NCBI RefSeq assembly: GCF_002101675.1
Contig: NZ_LQOY01000255.1
Coordinates: 1-64,000 of the forward strand
Source of the DNA: Mycobacterium gordonae
GTDB lineage: Bacteria > Actinomycetota > Actinomycetes > Mycobacteriales > Mycobacteriaceae
Direction: 5' to 3'
Length of the DNA stretch: 64,000 bases
The notes beneath the pieces were generated by a model that saw nothing but the letters and a program-made list of their open reading frames with translations, was not told the DNA's origin and ran no database searches. Every line of letters begins with the position of its first letter. Position 1 is the stretch's first letter. Below are positions 52,682-60,970 of this stretch, piece by piece. The position numbers and the translations under genes are program-made.

Positions 52682-54096
52682 CCTCCACCCTTCCCCGCGT
52701 CGGGCAACATGATTTTGGGCTTGTCACCGTTGGAGACGTGCACGGCATGGATGCCGGGTTTCTTCGACAGCTTCTCGAGGAGACCGTCGAGGCCGGCTTT
52801 GTCGACGTTCCAATGTTGCACCGCATCCGGCTCCTGCTGCAGCTTGGCGATGACCTGGTCCAGCTTCACCGGTTCCACTGGGCCCTGGCCGCCGTTGGCG
52901 CGGGCCCGGGCACCGCTCCCGCTGTAGACCTGGGCACCGACGCTGCCCGCGGCGCCACCGGTCAGGCTGCCCAGGGCCGCCTGGTTGACGAGTTCGGCGG
53001 GAATCGCCGCGGCGGGCGCCGCCGCCATGCTGGTGGCCGGCAACGTGTTGGAGACCATCCGGATGGCGGGAGTGGCCGACGCCCAGGAGGGCGGCACCGA
53101 CAGCTTCCCCACCACATTGGCCCCGCCCACACTTGCCGATGCCGCGCCGCCGGACGTCGCGCCGCTCAGGCTGGTAGCGGACGTCGGAGCCATCCCCAGG
53201 CCCGCCCCCAGCGCCGACTTCGGGATGTCTTCGAGCGGGGGTTTCCAGAACAGCTTGAATTCGGTCATGCCCAGGTTGGGAGCGCTCATGGAGTCGTTCG
53301 CGACCGTGCTGAACCGCCCTATGTCGGCGACGATTCCAAAGGTGTTCTCCCAGGTGGAGGCCGCCAGTGGGGTCCCGGTCAGGGCGTTGAGCAACTGGCC
53401 CATGGCTTGGATGTAGGCGGTGCCCCCACTGCCGAGAGCCTCGAAGACCTGCAGGACGATGTCGAAAGGGAAGATGGGCGCCGCTGTCGGCGCAGCCGTC
53501 GCGGCAGCGGTCCCGGCGGCCAGGGCGCCGGCTTGTCCGACCGCTGCTTGTTGGCCGGCGAGCCCGGCTGCATCGGTGACTTGTGGTGGTTCGGTGTAGG
53601 GCGTCAGTCTGGCGGCGGCCGCCGACGAACTGGCGTACCCGAACATCGCCGCCGCGTCCTGCGCCCACATCTCCCCGTACTGCGCCTCCAGCATGGCGAT
53701 CGCACCGGTGTTCTGCCCGAAGATGTTGGTTGCCACCAGCAAGGCCAACTGGCTTCGATTCAGCGCAATCTGCGTGGGTGGCACAACCGCCGCGAAAGCC
53801 GCCTCGTAGGCGCTCACTGCCGCCTTCGCCTGATCTGCGGCCGCCTTGGCCTGCGCTGCGGTCGCTGACATCCACGCCACGTACGGTGCGGCGGCCGCCG
53901 CCATCGCGGTCGCCGACGGACCGGTCCACGACTCGTTCGCCAATCCATCGACGATCAGGCCGTATGCGGCTGCGGTGGACTGCAATTCGATCGCCAGGGT
54001 GTCCCATGCCGTGGCGGCCTCGATCATCGGGCCGGCGCCCGGGCCGGTATACATCAGGCCGGACGTTATCTCCGGTGGTCGCACCGCGAAACTCAT
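52678..54096 (-). CDS. PPE-SVP family protein, PPE33-like (copy 2)
   Basis: 472 residues from ATG 54096 (MSFAVRPPEITSGLMYTG); the longer frame to 55206 overlaps the next PPE. PPE domain to about residue 180 with the WTGP turn, then EYGEMWAQDAAAM-type helices. SVP motif GKLSVPPSW is near residue 345. The end is unusual for a PPE: LDGLLEKLSKKPGIHAVHV (436-454) and a charged tail GDKPKIMLPD, resembling the MgtC C-terminus. ESX-5-exported outer-envelope protein by family. Starts 32 nt after the PPE32-like stop; overlaps DUF732 by 4 nt. Confidence 0.92.
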   Translation of the reverse strand: MSFAVRPPEITSGLMYTGPGAGPMIEAATAWDTLAIELQSTAAAYGLIVDGLANESWTGPSATAMAAAAAPYVAWMSATAAQAKAAADQAKAAVSAYEAAFAAVVPPTQIALNRSQLALLVATNIFGQNTGAIAMLEAQYGEMWAQDAAAMFGYASSSAAAARLTPYTEPPQVTDAAGLAGQQAAVGQAGALAAGTAAATAAPTAAPIFPFDIVLQVFEALGSGGTAYIQAMGQLLNALTGTPLAASTWENTFGIVADIGRFSTVANDSMSAPNLGMTEFKLFWKPPLEDIPKSALGAGLGMAPTSATSLSGATSGGAASASVGGANVVGKLSVPPSWASATPAIRMVSNTLPATSMAAAPAAAIPAELVNQAALGSLTGGAAGSVGAQVYSGSGARARANGGQGPVEPVKLDQVIAKLQQEPDAVQHWNVDKAGLDGLLEKLSKKPGIHAVHVSNGDKPKIMLPDAGKGGG

Positions 54097-54128
54097 GTCA
54101 TCGGCCTCTCTGCTGCGGACGCCATCGG

Positions 54129-55373
54129 TCAGTCCGCCGGTATCACGATGATGGTCGCCGTCGCGGCGACCTCTTCGGCACCGGTCGCGCCCCCCGACGC
54201 CCCGGCAGTCCCGTTGCTGACGGTGCGCACAGTGGCGCTGCCCAGCGCGCGGCCGGCCAGGCTCGCCATGGCCATCTCCCCGAACACGCCGCCCTCGGCG
54301 GCCGCGGGAGCAGCCGCTAACGCGGCCGGGCTGGCTGCTGGCAGAACCGACGCCATCGTCCTCATCACCGGAGCCGCCGTCACCCAGCCTTGCGGCACCG
54401 ACAACGATCCGACGAGCGTCGACTGCCCCATCGACCCCGCCACGCCGGCACCCGGAGCTACCGACGCCACGTAGCCCCCACGTAGCGGCGACAGGCCAGC
54501 AATGGGTTTGCCGCCGGTGCTCAGCAGTGAGGCGACCCCGGGGGCGTTCTGCGACAAGCCGAGGATCTGCAGCGCAAAAAGCCACCATCCGCCGAACAAC
54601 ACGAACCCGACGATGGGGCTGTAGGCACCGGTGATCGCGGCGAAGAAGGGCCGGATCCCCACGACGTACGGATTGATGGCTTCGATGATGGAGCCGATTG
54701 GCGTCGAAGCCGCCGGTGCGGCAGCCGCCGGCCCCACCGTCTGCAACGCGTTGGGCACCGCAGTCATCAGCTGCGACAGCCCGGACTGTACTTCGGAGGC
54801 GCCGACAGCCTCGGTGACCGCCGCGGTCTGTCGTCCCACACCCGAGGGGTCGGTGGTTTCCGGCGGCTCGGTGAACGGCGTCAGCGCGGTTGCGGTGGCC
54901 GAAGAGGCCGCGTAGCCATACATGGCGGCGGCGTCCTGGGCCCACATCTCGGCGTAAAGCGCTTCGGTCGCAGCGATGGCAGCGGTGTTCTGTCCGAGCA
55001 GGTTGGTCGCGATCAACGCCATCAGCAAACTGCGGTTGGCCTCGATCACGGGCGGCGGCACGGTCGCCGCGAACGCGGCCTCGTATGCGCCCGCCGCGAG
55101 CTTGGCCTGTGCTGCCGTCTGCTCGGCCCGGGTGCCCGTGTCGGTGAGCCACGCCACAAACGGCGCTGCCGCAGACAGCATCGAGACCGCCGCCGGGCCC
55201 TGCCATGACCCGACGGTCACACCCTGGATCGTCGAACTGTAGGACGCCGCGGTGCTGTGCAACTCAGCGGCCAGAGCATCCCATGCCGCTGCAGCCGCCA
55301 GCATCGGTCCAGATCCCGCCCCCGTATACATGCGTCCCGAGTTGATTTCCGGCGGCAACGCCCCGAAGTCCAT
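54129..55373 (-). CDS. PPE-SVP family protein, PPE32-like (copy 2)
   Basis: 414 residues (PPE32 is about 409). MDFGALPPEINSGRMYTGAG start, SWQGPAAVSM turn near residue 57, LYAEMWAQDAAAMYGYAASS helices. Hydrophobic stretch VGFVLFGGWWLFALQILGLS near 245-264. SVP motif VGSLSVPQGW near 325. The C-terminus ends in VAATATIIVIPAD. Paired with the following PPE33-like and DUF732 genes, and duplicated at 57411-58709. Confidence 0.92.
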   Translation of the reverse strand: MDFGALPPEINSGRMYTGAGSGPMLAAAAAWDALAAELHSTAASYSSTIQGVTVGSWQGPAAVSMLSAAAPFVAWLTDTGTRAEQTAAQAKLAAGAYEAAFAATVPPPVIEANRSLLMALIATNLLGQNTAAIAATEALYAEMWAQDAAAMYGYAASSATATALTPFTEPPETTDPSGVGRQTAAVTEAVGASEVQSGLSQLMTAVPNALQTVGPAAAAPAASTPIGSIIEAINPYVVGIRPFFAAITGAYSPIVGFVLFGGWWLFALQILGLSQNAPGVASLLSTGGKPIAGLSPLRGGYVASVAPGAGVAGSMGQSTLVGSLSVPQGWVTAAPVMRTMASVLPAASPAALAAAPAAAEGGVFGEMAMASLAGRALGSATVRTVSNGTAGASGGATGAEEVAATATIIVIPAD

Positions 55374-55558
55374 CTATTCCCTCCGGTCCCCATTGTGGGC
55401 GCCATGGTAATCGCCGGGGTGCCGTTCCGCCCGCAGGTCCGGCGGATCTCATACGAAGTCCACTAGATGCCCCAATGACACTCCGCGCAATTCCACGTAT
55501 TTGTGCGTGGGGGGACCGCCGTGGCTACCGGAGAAGGTAGAAAAGAGGAAGTAGTTCG

Positions 55559-55882
55559 TCAGCTCTTCGACAGGTGTTGCGGGCAGTAGAACTTCGACGA
55601 GATGACGGCGAACTCGGCCGCGGCGTCCAGGTTGAAAGCCGGGTTGCGGGTCTGCAAGTCGTGGACGAGCTCCAAGCCCGACTCGCCGTTGTTCAGGCAG
55701 GTGCACACCGCCTGAGCGGACCGAACGGCTTGCGCCGGCGAGTTGTAGCCGATGTCGGCGGTGTGCAGCGCCGCGAGGAATCCCGCGTCGTCCCCCGCGT
55801 TCGGCTCTGACGGGTCGGCGTGCGCCGGCGCGGCAAAGCCGATCGCGCTGGACAGTCCAATCATTGCGAGAAGCAGTCTCAT
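55559..55882 (-). CDS. DUF732 secreted protein (Rv1810-like, copy 1)
   Basis: 107 residues from ATG 55882, with GAAAGG upstream; the in-frame extension to 55945 runs into the PPE and is not used. Signal peptide LLLAMIGLSSAIGFAAPAHA. DUF732 core DDAGFLAALHTADIGYNSPA, AVCTCLNNGESGLELV and KFYCPQHLSKS. Function unknown. Paralogue of the 52352-52681 gene, in the same position behind a PPE33-like gene, but separated from it by 46 nt rather than overlapping. Confidence 0.87.
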   Translation of the reverse strand: MRLLLAMIGLSSAIGFAAPAHADPSEPNAGDDAGFLAALHTADIGYNSPAQAVRSAQAVCTCLNNGESGLELVHDLQTRNPAFNLDAAAEFAVISSKFYCPQHLSKS

Positions 55883-55928
55883 CTCGTCACCTTTCTTGCC
55901 TTTCGAGGCGCCGTTTCGCGGTCGCCTA

Positions 55929-57332
55929 TCAGCCCAATTGCGCATCGGAGGGAACTACTGCGGACTTATCGCCCTTTGACAGGTGCACCGCATGGATGCC
56001 GGGTTTTTTGGCCAGTTGCTCCAGCAGGCTGTCCAGACCTTCCTGATCGACCGTGTGGTGTTGCACGCTGTCCGGTCTTTCCGATATTTGGGCGACCATC
56101 CGCTTGAGCATTTCCGGCGATTTGAGGTCCTTGAGGTCCTTGACCGGTGTGAGGCTGCGCATACCGGTTCGTGCAGACGGCGCGGGCGCTCCAGCGCCCA
56201 GTGCCGCTCCGGTCATGCCCGCGAGCGACATCGAGCTGAGCAGCCCGCCCTGGCCGAGTTCGGCGGCCGGGACGGCCTCGGGTCCGGCCGCGGACAACGC
56301 CGCAGCGACTGTGCGGATGGCCGGGGTGTTCGCGGCCCAGCTCGGCGGAACCGTCAAAGCCCCGACCAGCGTGCCGCGTCCGAAGTTGGCGGAAGGCGCC
56401 GTCGTGGCGCCCGTCAACCAGCCGCGGCCCCAGTGCGGCGCGGCCAGCCCACCGCCGAGTGCGTCTTTCGGCAGCTCACTGAGCCCGGCCGCCGAGTGCG
56501 GTCCGAACTTGAGGAACTGCGATATCGGGAAGTTGATCAGCAGCCCGATGTTGTTGAACTGAGTGGTGAAGCCCAGCGGCACCTTGAGCGCCGAGTACAG
56601 CGTGGTGTACGTCGACGCCCCGGCAGGCCCGAACATGCCGTTCAGCAGACCGTTGATGGTGGCGGTGTAGTCGGTGCTCAGGTTCGCCAGGGTCTGCAGC
56701 AAGCCCGAGGTGGGGTCGCCGGTGGCCATGATGGACTGCGCGACGGTGCCGCCCGACGTGCCGGCCGACTGCGCGGCGGCGACGGCCTGATTGGCCAGTC
56801 CGCCCGCGTCGACGATCTGTGGGGGCTCGGTAAACGGTGTCACCTTGCTCGCGGCGGCCGACGAACCGGCGTAGTTGTCCATGGCGAGCGCGTCCTGCGC
56901 CCAGAACTCGCCGTACTGCGCCTCAGTGGCGGCGATAGCCGCGGTGTTCTGCCCGAACAGGTTGGTGGCCATCAGCGATGCCAGCTGCGCACGGTTGGCC
57001 GCGATCTCCTGCGGCGGCACATGTGCGGCGAACGCGGTTTCGTACGCGGCGGCCGCCGCCGCGGCCTGGTTCGCCGTCTGCGTGGCCTGCGCGGCGGTGG
57101 CGCTCACCCAGGTCACGTACGGCGCTGCCGCCGCGGCCATGGCCGTCGACGACGGACCGACCCACGGTCCGCTGGTCAGGCTGGAGATCACCCCCGTCAT
57201 GGATGCCGCGGTGGCTTGCAGTTCAGCGGCGAGCCCGTTCCATGCCGCCGCGGCCGCCAACATGGGCCCCGCACCCGGACCGGTGTACATCCGGCCCGAA
57301 TTGATCTCCGGCGGAAACGCTGCATAGAACAT
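55929..57332 (-). CDS. PPE-SVP family protein, PPE33-like (copy 1)
   Basis: 467 residues from ATG 57332 (MFYAAFPPEINSGRMYTG); nine codons upstream are possible but lack PPE character. WVGP turn near residue 57, QYGEFWAQDALAM helices, and a T-for-S variant of the SVP motif, VGALTVPPSW. The end carries LDSLLEQLAKKPGIHAVHL (433-451) and SKGDKSAVV, near identical to the tail of the second PPE33-like protein and resembling MgtC. Upstream gene PPE32-like ends 78 nt away. Confidence 0.92.
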   Translation of the reverse strand: MFYAAFPPEINSGRMYTGPGAGPMLAAAAAWNGLAAELQATAASMTGVISSLTSGPWVGPSSTAMAAAAAPYVTWVSATAAQATQTANQAAAAAAAYETAFAAHVPPQEIAANRAQLASLMATNLFGQNTAAIAATEAQYGEFWAQDALAMDNYAGSSAAASKVTPFTEPPQIVDAGGLANQAVAAAQSAGTSGGTVAQSIMATGDPTSGLLQTLANLSTDYTATINGLLNGMFGPAGASTYTTLYSALKVPLGFTTQFNNIGLLINFPISQFLKFGPHSAAGLSELPKDALGGGLAAPHWGRGWLTGATTAPSANFGRGTLVGALTVPPSWAANTPAIRTVAAALSAAGPEAVPAAELGQGGLLSSMSLAGMTGAALGAGAPAPSARTGMRSLTPVKDLKDLKSPEMLKRMVAQISERPDSVQHHTVDQEGLDSLLEQLAKKPGIHAVHLSKGDKSAVVPSDAQLG

Positions 57333-57410
57333 CCCGGTTACCCCCTGCCCCAATGGCACATCTGAATTACCTGTGCGGGAATATGATTCGCACCCACGGC
57401 GGTCACGAAC

Positions 57411-58709
57411 TCACTCCTCCAGCGCCGGCAGGACGAAGATCATGGCCGCGGCGGGATCGGCTTCCGCTACCACGCCCCCCAGTGACGCGGCCGCCGCGCC
57501 GCCGCTTCCGGAGGTTGCCGTGGCGGCGGCCACGGCGCGTCCCGCCAGGCTGGACAGAGCCATCTGTCCGAAGACGCCGGACTCCCCGGTCAGCGTGGCC
57601 GCCGGGGCGGCAGTCAAGTTGGCGGCCAAGGTTGCGGCGACCGTCCTGATCGCCGGAGCGGCGGTGGTCCACCCCTGCGGCACCGACAAGCTCCCGACCA
57701 GGGCCGCCCGGCCCATCGCGCCTGAGGCCGCGCCGCCCGCGCCGGTCAGATGCGGCGGGATCGACTGCGCGATGGGTGCCAGCGCTCCGGTGCTCGGCTG
57801 TGGCGGCGCGAAGAAGGAAGCCAGGCCCTGGCCGTTCTGGGCATAGGCGTAAACCTGACCGAACGAAAGGAACGGACCGCCGGGTATCGAGGTCAGACCC
57901 TGCAGGGAGTACGGCCCGGTGAGCGTACCCATGATGGTGTTCCAGTTCGCGAGGTTCGTCGCCAGCGACGGCGGCACCGACACGGTGGCTATCTGCGGCA
58001 CGGCCAGCCCCTGTAGCAGCGACGTGGATCCCGTCGTGGGCGCCGCACCGACGGTTGTCGCGAGGTTCTGCAGCGCGGTGGGCACTGAGGTGACCAGTTG
58101 TGACAACTGGGTCGCCACATCTGAGCCCGTCGATGCGCCGGTGGCCTGGGAGACCGCGGCCGCCTGCAGGGTGGGTCCCGACGCGTTGGTGGTTTGTGGC
58201 GGCTCGGTGAACGGAGTCAATTGTGTTGCAGCCGAGGATGTTCCGGCGTAGCCGTACATGGCGGCGGCGTCCTGGGCCCACATCTCCAAGTACTGGGCCT
58301 CCGTTGCGGCGATGGCCGGCGTGTTCTGGCCCAGAATGTTGGTGGCGATCAACGACAACAGCAGTGCCCGATTTGCCGCGACCACCGGCGGGGGAACCGT
58401 TGCCGCAAAAGCGGTTTCATAAGCTCCGACGGCTATCCTGGCCTGCGCCGCCGCCTGCTCGGCCCCGGTGGCGGTGGCGGAAATCCACGACACGTAAGGG
58501 GTGACCGCGGCCGCCATCGCGATCGCCGTGGGGCCTTGCCACGTTCCCGCGGTGAGATTATCGATCGTGGACGCGTACGACGCTGCGGTGGAATGCAATT
58601 CGGCTCCCAGCGCGTCCCAGGCCGCGGCTGCGGCCAGCATCGGACCCGGGCCGGGTCCGGTGTACATGCGACCAGAGTTGATCTCGGGTGGCAGGGCCCC
58701 GTAATCCAT
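57411..58709 (-). CDS. PPE-SVP family protein, PPE32-like (copy 1)
   Basis: 432 residues from ATG 58709 (MDYGALPPEINSGRMYTG), with GAGGTAAC upstream. TWQGPTAIAM turn, QYLEMWAQDAAAMYGYAGTS helices. SVP motif VGSLSVPQGWTTAAPAI near residue 340. C-terminus AAAMIFVLPALEE, like the IIVIPAD end of the other PPE32-like protein. 690 nt of noncoding DNA separate it from the PPE31-like gene, so it may have its own promoter. Confidence 0.92.
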   Translation of the reverse strand: MDYGALPPEINSGRMYTGPGPGPMLAAAAAWDALGAELHSTAASYASTIDNLTAGTWQGPTAIAMAAAVTPYVSWISATATGAEQAAAQARIAVGAYETAFAATVPPPVVAANRALLLSLIATNILGQNTPAIAATEAQYLEMWAQDAAAMYGYAGTSSAATQLTPFTEPPQTTNASGPTLQAAAVSQATGASTGSDVATQLSQLVTSVPTALQNLATTVGAAPTTGSTSLLQGLAVPQIATVSVPPSLATNLANWNTIMGTLTGPYSLQGLTSIPGGPFLSFGQVYAYAQNGQGLASFFAPPQPSTGALAPIAQSIPPHLTGAGGAASGAMGRAALVGSLSVPQGWTTAAPAIRTVAATLAANLTAAPAATLTGESGVFGQMALSSLAGRAVAAATATSGSGGAAAASLGGVVAEADPAAAMIFVLPALEE

Positions 58710-59399
58710 ACGCGTTACCTCAAATCCCCTCGATGGCCGCCCGGGAGAATCACACCGGGCGATCATTGCGTCCCTGTTTCACCGGCTTGCACGCGTCATA
58801 CGCTTTCCGTGCCAGCCCCCCTGTCGGATTAAGGCCATCGTCATTGGGGCGTATTTTCGTCGCGTTCCCGGTGTGTAATCGCCAGGTAAACAAGAACTCT
58901 CTTTTAATGATCCGTAGCTGTGAGATTGAACATCAGCTATATGCATGACAAGACGACGTAGCAGTTCACAAGGCTAACGGCAACGTTTCAGCAAAATTGT
59001 TTAGGAAGTGCACAACGCTTCTTACATTGACCACCATAAAATGACGCACAGCAACTCGGATAATCAACGAAATATGACCATCAGAATTCGCAACGTGCCA
59101 TCCAAGTAACGCGAATATTTCGCGATCAAGTCGAGATTGTCATCCCGATCCGTTTAAGGCTGCAGCAAGTGTCGTCGGCCGGCCGCAGGGGATCGGCCAG
59201 CCTCACCCGTCGCCACGGTCCTCAATGCGGGGGGCGATGTCGCCGGCGCAGCGCTGGCCGTCATCAGTTGTTCTCCTAACGTGAGGAATAACCTTCGTAA
59301 GACGTTAGGGAATGGGAGCCAGGAACACCTGTGACGTGACTGCCGCTTTTCCTGCTGGTTTCCTGAAAGGGCAGCGCTAGCAGGTCAGTACGGCCATCG
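58710..59399. other. Long AT-richer intergenic region
   Basis: 690 nt between two minus-strand PPE genes. The part 58850-59150 is AT-richer and may hold a promoter for the PPE32-like gene. A short ORF (59154-59264) with a good Shine-Dalgarno sequence lies in it, preceded by an inverted repeat, ACGTTAG/CTAACGT (59276-59282 and 59302-59308). No PE gene is present. Confidence 0.6.
59154..59264 (-). CDS. Possible small ORF or leader peptide, 36 residues
   Basis: ATG 59264 stands 7 nt behind AGGAGA and opens a 36-codon frame (MTASAAPATSPPALRTVATG and on) ending TAA at 59154. No homology recognised. The inverted repeat ACGTTAG at 59276-59282 abuts the Shine-Dalgarno sequence and could hide it in a hairpin. 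It could be a regulatory leader for the PPE32-like gene 445 nt downstream, or chance. Confidence 0.25.
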   Translation of the reverse strand: MTASAAPATSPPALRTVATGEAGRSPAAGRRHLLQP

Positions 59400-60599
59400 T
59401 CAGCCGGCGGCGGGCGGTCGCATGACCACCGTGGGGCGGAACCCGTACTGTGGGACGGCTCGGCCGTAGGGTTGTCCGGCGGTGTTCCCCAGGGGCACGC
59501 CGGGCATCCCGGGCGTGCCTGACGGCGGCGGGGCGATCATGGGGGTACCGCCCAACGCCGAGTGCAAGGGACTTGTCAACGGCGTGGCCGCGGTCCAGGC
59601 GGGCGGCACCGACAATTTGCCCACGATGCCGGAGTTGCCGACGGCAGCCAAGCCCTGCAGCCCGCCGGTCGACTCGAGCGAACCCGCCGCCGCCGAACCG
59701 AGCGCACTGGGTAGCACTTCTTGGGCAGCCCCGGCTACATTCGTCATCGCCGACGCGCCGAACAAGCTCGAAAGGGTTCCTACGGTGGCGCCCGGCGTCA
59801 GGGTGCCCGTCGAGGTGATCGTGTTCCAGAGATTGGCGTTGGGTCCCCACATGGTCATGAAGTCCTGCCAACTGGCGGGTCCGTTGCCGGTCAACAGAAA
59901 GGTCGCGATTTCTGAAAGTCCCGGGCTGCCATTGGATCCCGAGAGGCCCTGCAGCGCGTTGGGCACGGCGGAGATCAACTGCGACAGCGTGCCCTGCTGA
60001 CTGGCCGCCGTGGCACTGCCGGCCTGGTTGACGGCAGCCGCCTGAGCGGCCAGTCCACTTGGATTGGTGATTTCGTCGGGCCCCACAAACGGGCTCAACT
60101 GGGTCGCGACCGCCGAGGAGCCGGCGTAGCCGTACATAGCGGCGGCGTCCTGCGCCCACATCTGGAAGTACTGCGCCTCCGTCGCCGCGATCGCGGGGGT
60201 GTTCTGGCCCAGGATGTTGGTGGCGACCAAAGCAGCCAGCTGTGCCCGGTTGGCCGCGATGAGCGCGGGTGGCACGGTTGCCGCAAACGCCGCTTCGAAG
60301 GCGCCCGCGGCGGCCTCGGCCTGCGCGGCGGTCTGCTCGGCCTGGGCGGCGGTGGCGCTCATCCAGGCCACTTGCGGGAAGGCCGCCGCTGCCATGGAGG
60401 CCGATGCGGGACCGACCCACTCCTCGCCGATCAACGCCGAGAGCACGGCGTCGTACGACAATGCGGCCGCCCGCAGCTCGGCGGCCAACCCGTTCCAGGC
60501 CGAGGCCGCAGCGAGCATCGGGCCGGAGCCGGGCCCGGTGTACATCCGTGCGGAGTTGATCTCGGGCGGCAACGCGGCAAAATCCAGGGCGGCAGTCAT
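59400..60599 (-). CDS. PPE-SVP family protein, PPE31-like, under M-box
   Basis: 399 residues, the length I recall for PPE31, from ATG 60599 with AAGGAGG upstream. LDFAALPPEINSARMYTG start, EEWVGPASASM turn, QYFQMWAQDAAAMYGYAGSS helices. SVP motif VGKLSVPPAWTAATPL near residue 320. C-terminus QYGFRPTVVMRPPAAG, the PPE26/27/31-type end. In M. tuberculosis PE20 and PPE31 act together in Mg2+ use under acid stress and lie behind an M-box. Here the M-box is kept but no PE gene lies between. Confidence 0.93.
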   Translation of the reverse strand: MTAALDFAALPPEINSARMYTGPGSGPMLAAASAWNGLAAELRAAALSYDAVLSALIGEEWVGPASASMAAAAFPQVAWMSATAAQAEQTAAQAEAAAGAFEAAFAATVPPALIAANRAQLAALVATNILGQNTPAIAATEAQYFQMWAQDAAAMYGYAGSSAVATQLSPFVGPDEITNPSGLAAQAAAVNQAGSATAASQQGTLSQLISAVPNALQGLSGSNGSPGLSEIATFLLTGNGPASWQDFMTMWGPNANLWNTITSTGTLTPGATVGTLSSLFGASAMTNVAGAAQEVLPSALGSAAAGSLESTGGLQGLAAVGNSGIVGKLSVPPAWTAATPLTSPLHSALGGTPMIAPPPSGTPGMPGVPLGNTAGQPYGRAVPQYGFRPTVVMRPPAAG

Positions 60600-60714
60600 C
60601 GGTCGCCTCCTTGACTGACTATGGTGCTGATCGCGGTCATGCCGACCGCGCGGTGCCCGGCATAAATCGGAGATTCTTCCGAAGGAACTAAACCGATTCC
60701 AGGCAGCATTCATC

Positions 60715-60778
60715 GCAATTCGTGCGGAATTCTTCCGCGCAAACGAATTGCAGACCTGCGCGCACTATTGTGCGCAGG
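60715..60778. promoter_or_regulatory. Two adjacent strong hairpins between leader ORF and PPE31-like gene
   Basis: First: GCGCAC (60760-60765) and GTGCGC (60770-60775) around a 4-nt loop, extended by CCT/AGG. Second: outer arms GCAATTCGT (60715-60723) and ACGAATTGC (60743-60751), inner arms GCGGAA (60724-60729) and TTCCGC (60733-60738) around a 3-nt loop. No U-tract follows on the minus strand, so if they terminate transcription it is not by the textbook mechanism. Confidence 0.7.
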
Positions 60779-60798
60779 ACAGTATCGGCCGAACCGAC

Positions 60799-60879
60799 TC
60801 AGATTGCGAAAACAGCGCCCGGGCCGGATCGAAACGAAATGGTCTCCGGTCTCGGATACGGACTATCGTCGGGACTCAC
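60799..60879 (-). CDS. Candidate MgtL-like leader peptide, 26 residues
   Basis: A GTG at 60879 lies 10 nt behind GAGGAGGTGA (60896-60887), an almost complete anti-16S match. It opens 26 codons starting MSPDDSPYPRPE and ending TGA at 60799. The start resembles the Salmonella MgtL leader (MEPDPTPLPR): Met, Pro3, Asp4, Pro7, Pro9 and Arg10 coincide. In Salmonella, translation of that Pro/acidic leader controls the mgtA Mg2+ transporter. The position, between an M-box and an Mg2+-linked gene, fits the same role, but the peptide is short and could be coincidence. Confidence 0.5.
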   Translation of the reverse strand: MSPDDSPYPRPETISFRSGPGAVFAI

Positions 60880-60970
60880 TCCGCTCTCACCTCCTCAGGG
60901 CCAGGGCACACGGGGGTGCCGGGTGCAGGCAACACAAGAGATGAGGCCAACGGAAACCGCTGCGCCAGCA

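Noticed and set aside
55883..55945. N-terminal extension of the DUF732 gene to 55945
   Set aside because: Highly basic residues overlapping the PPE stop, no Shine-Dalgarno sequence; signal peptide starts at the ATG at 55882.
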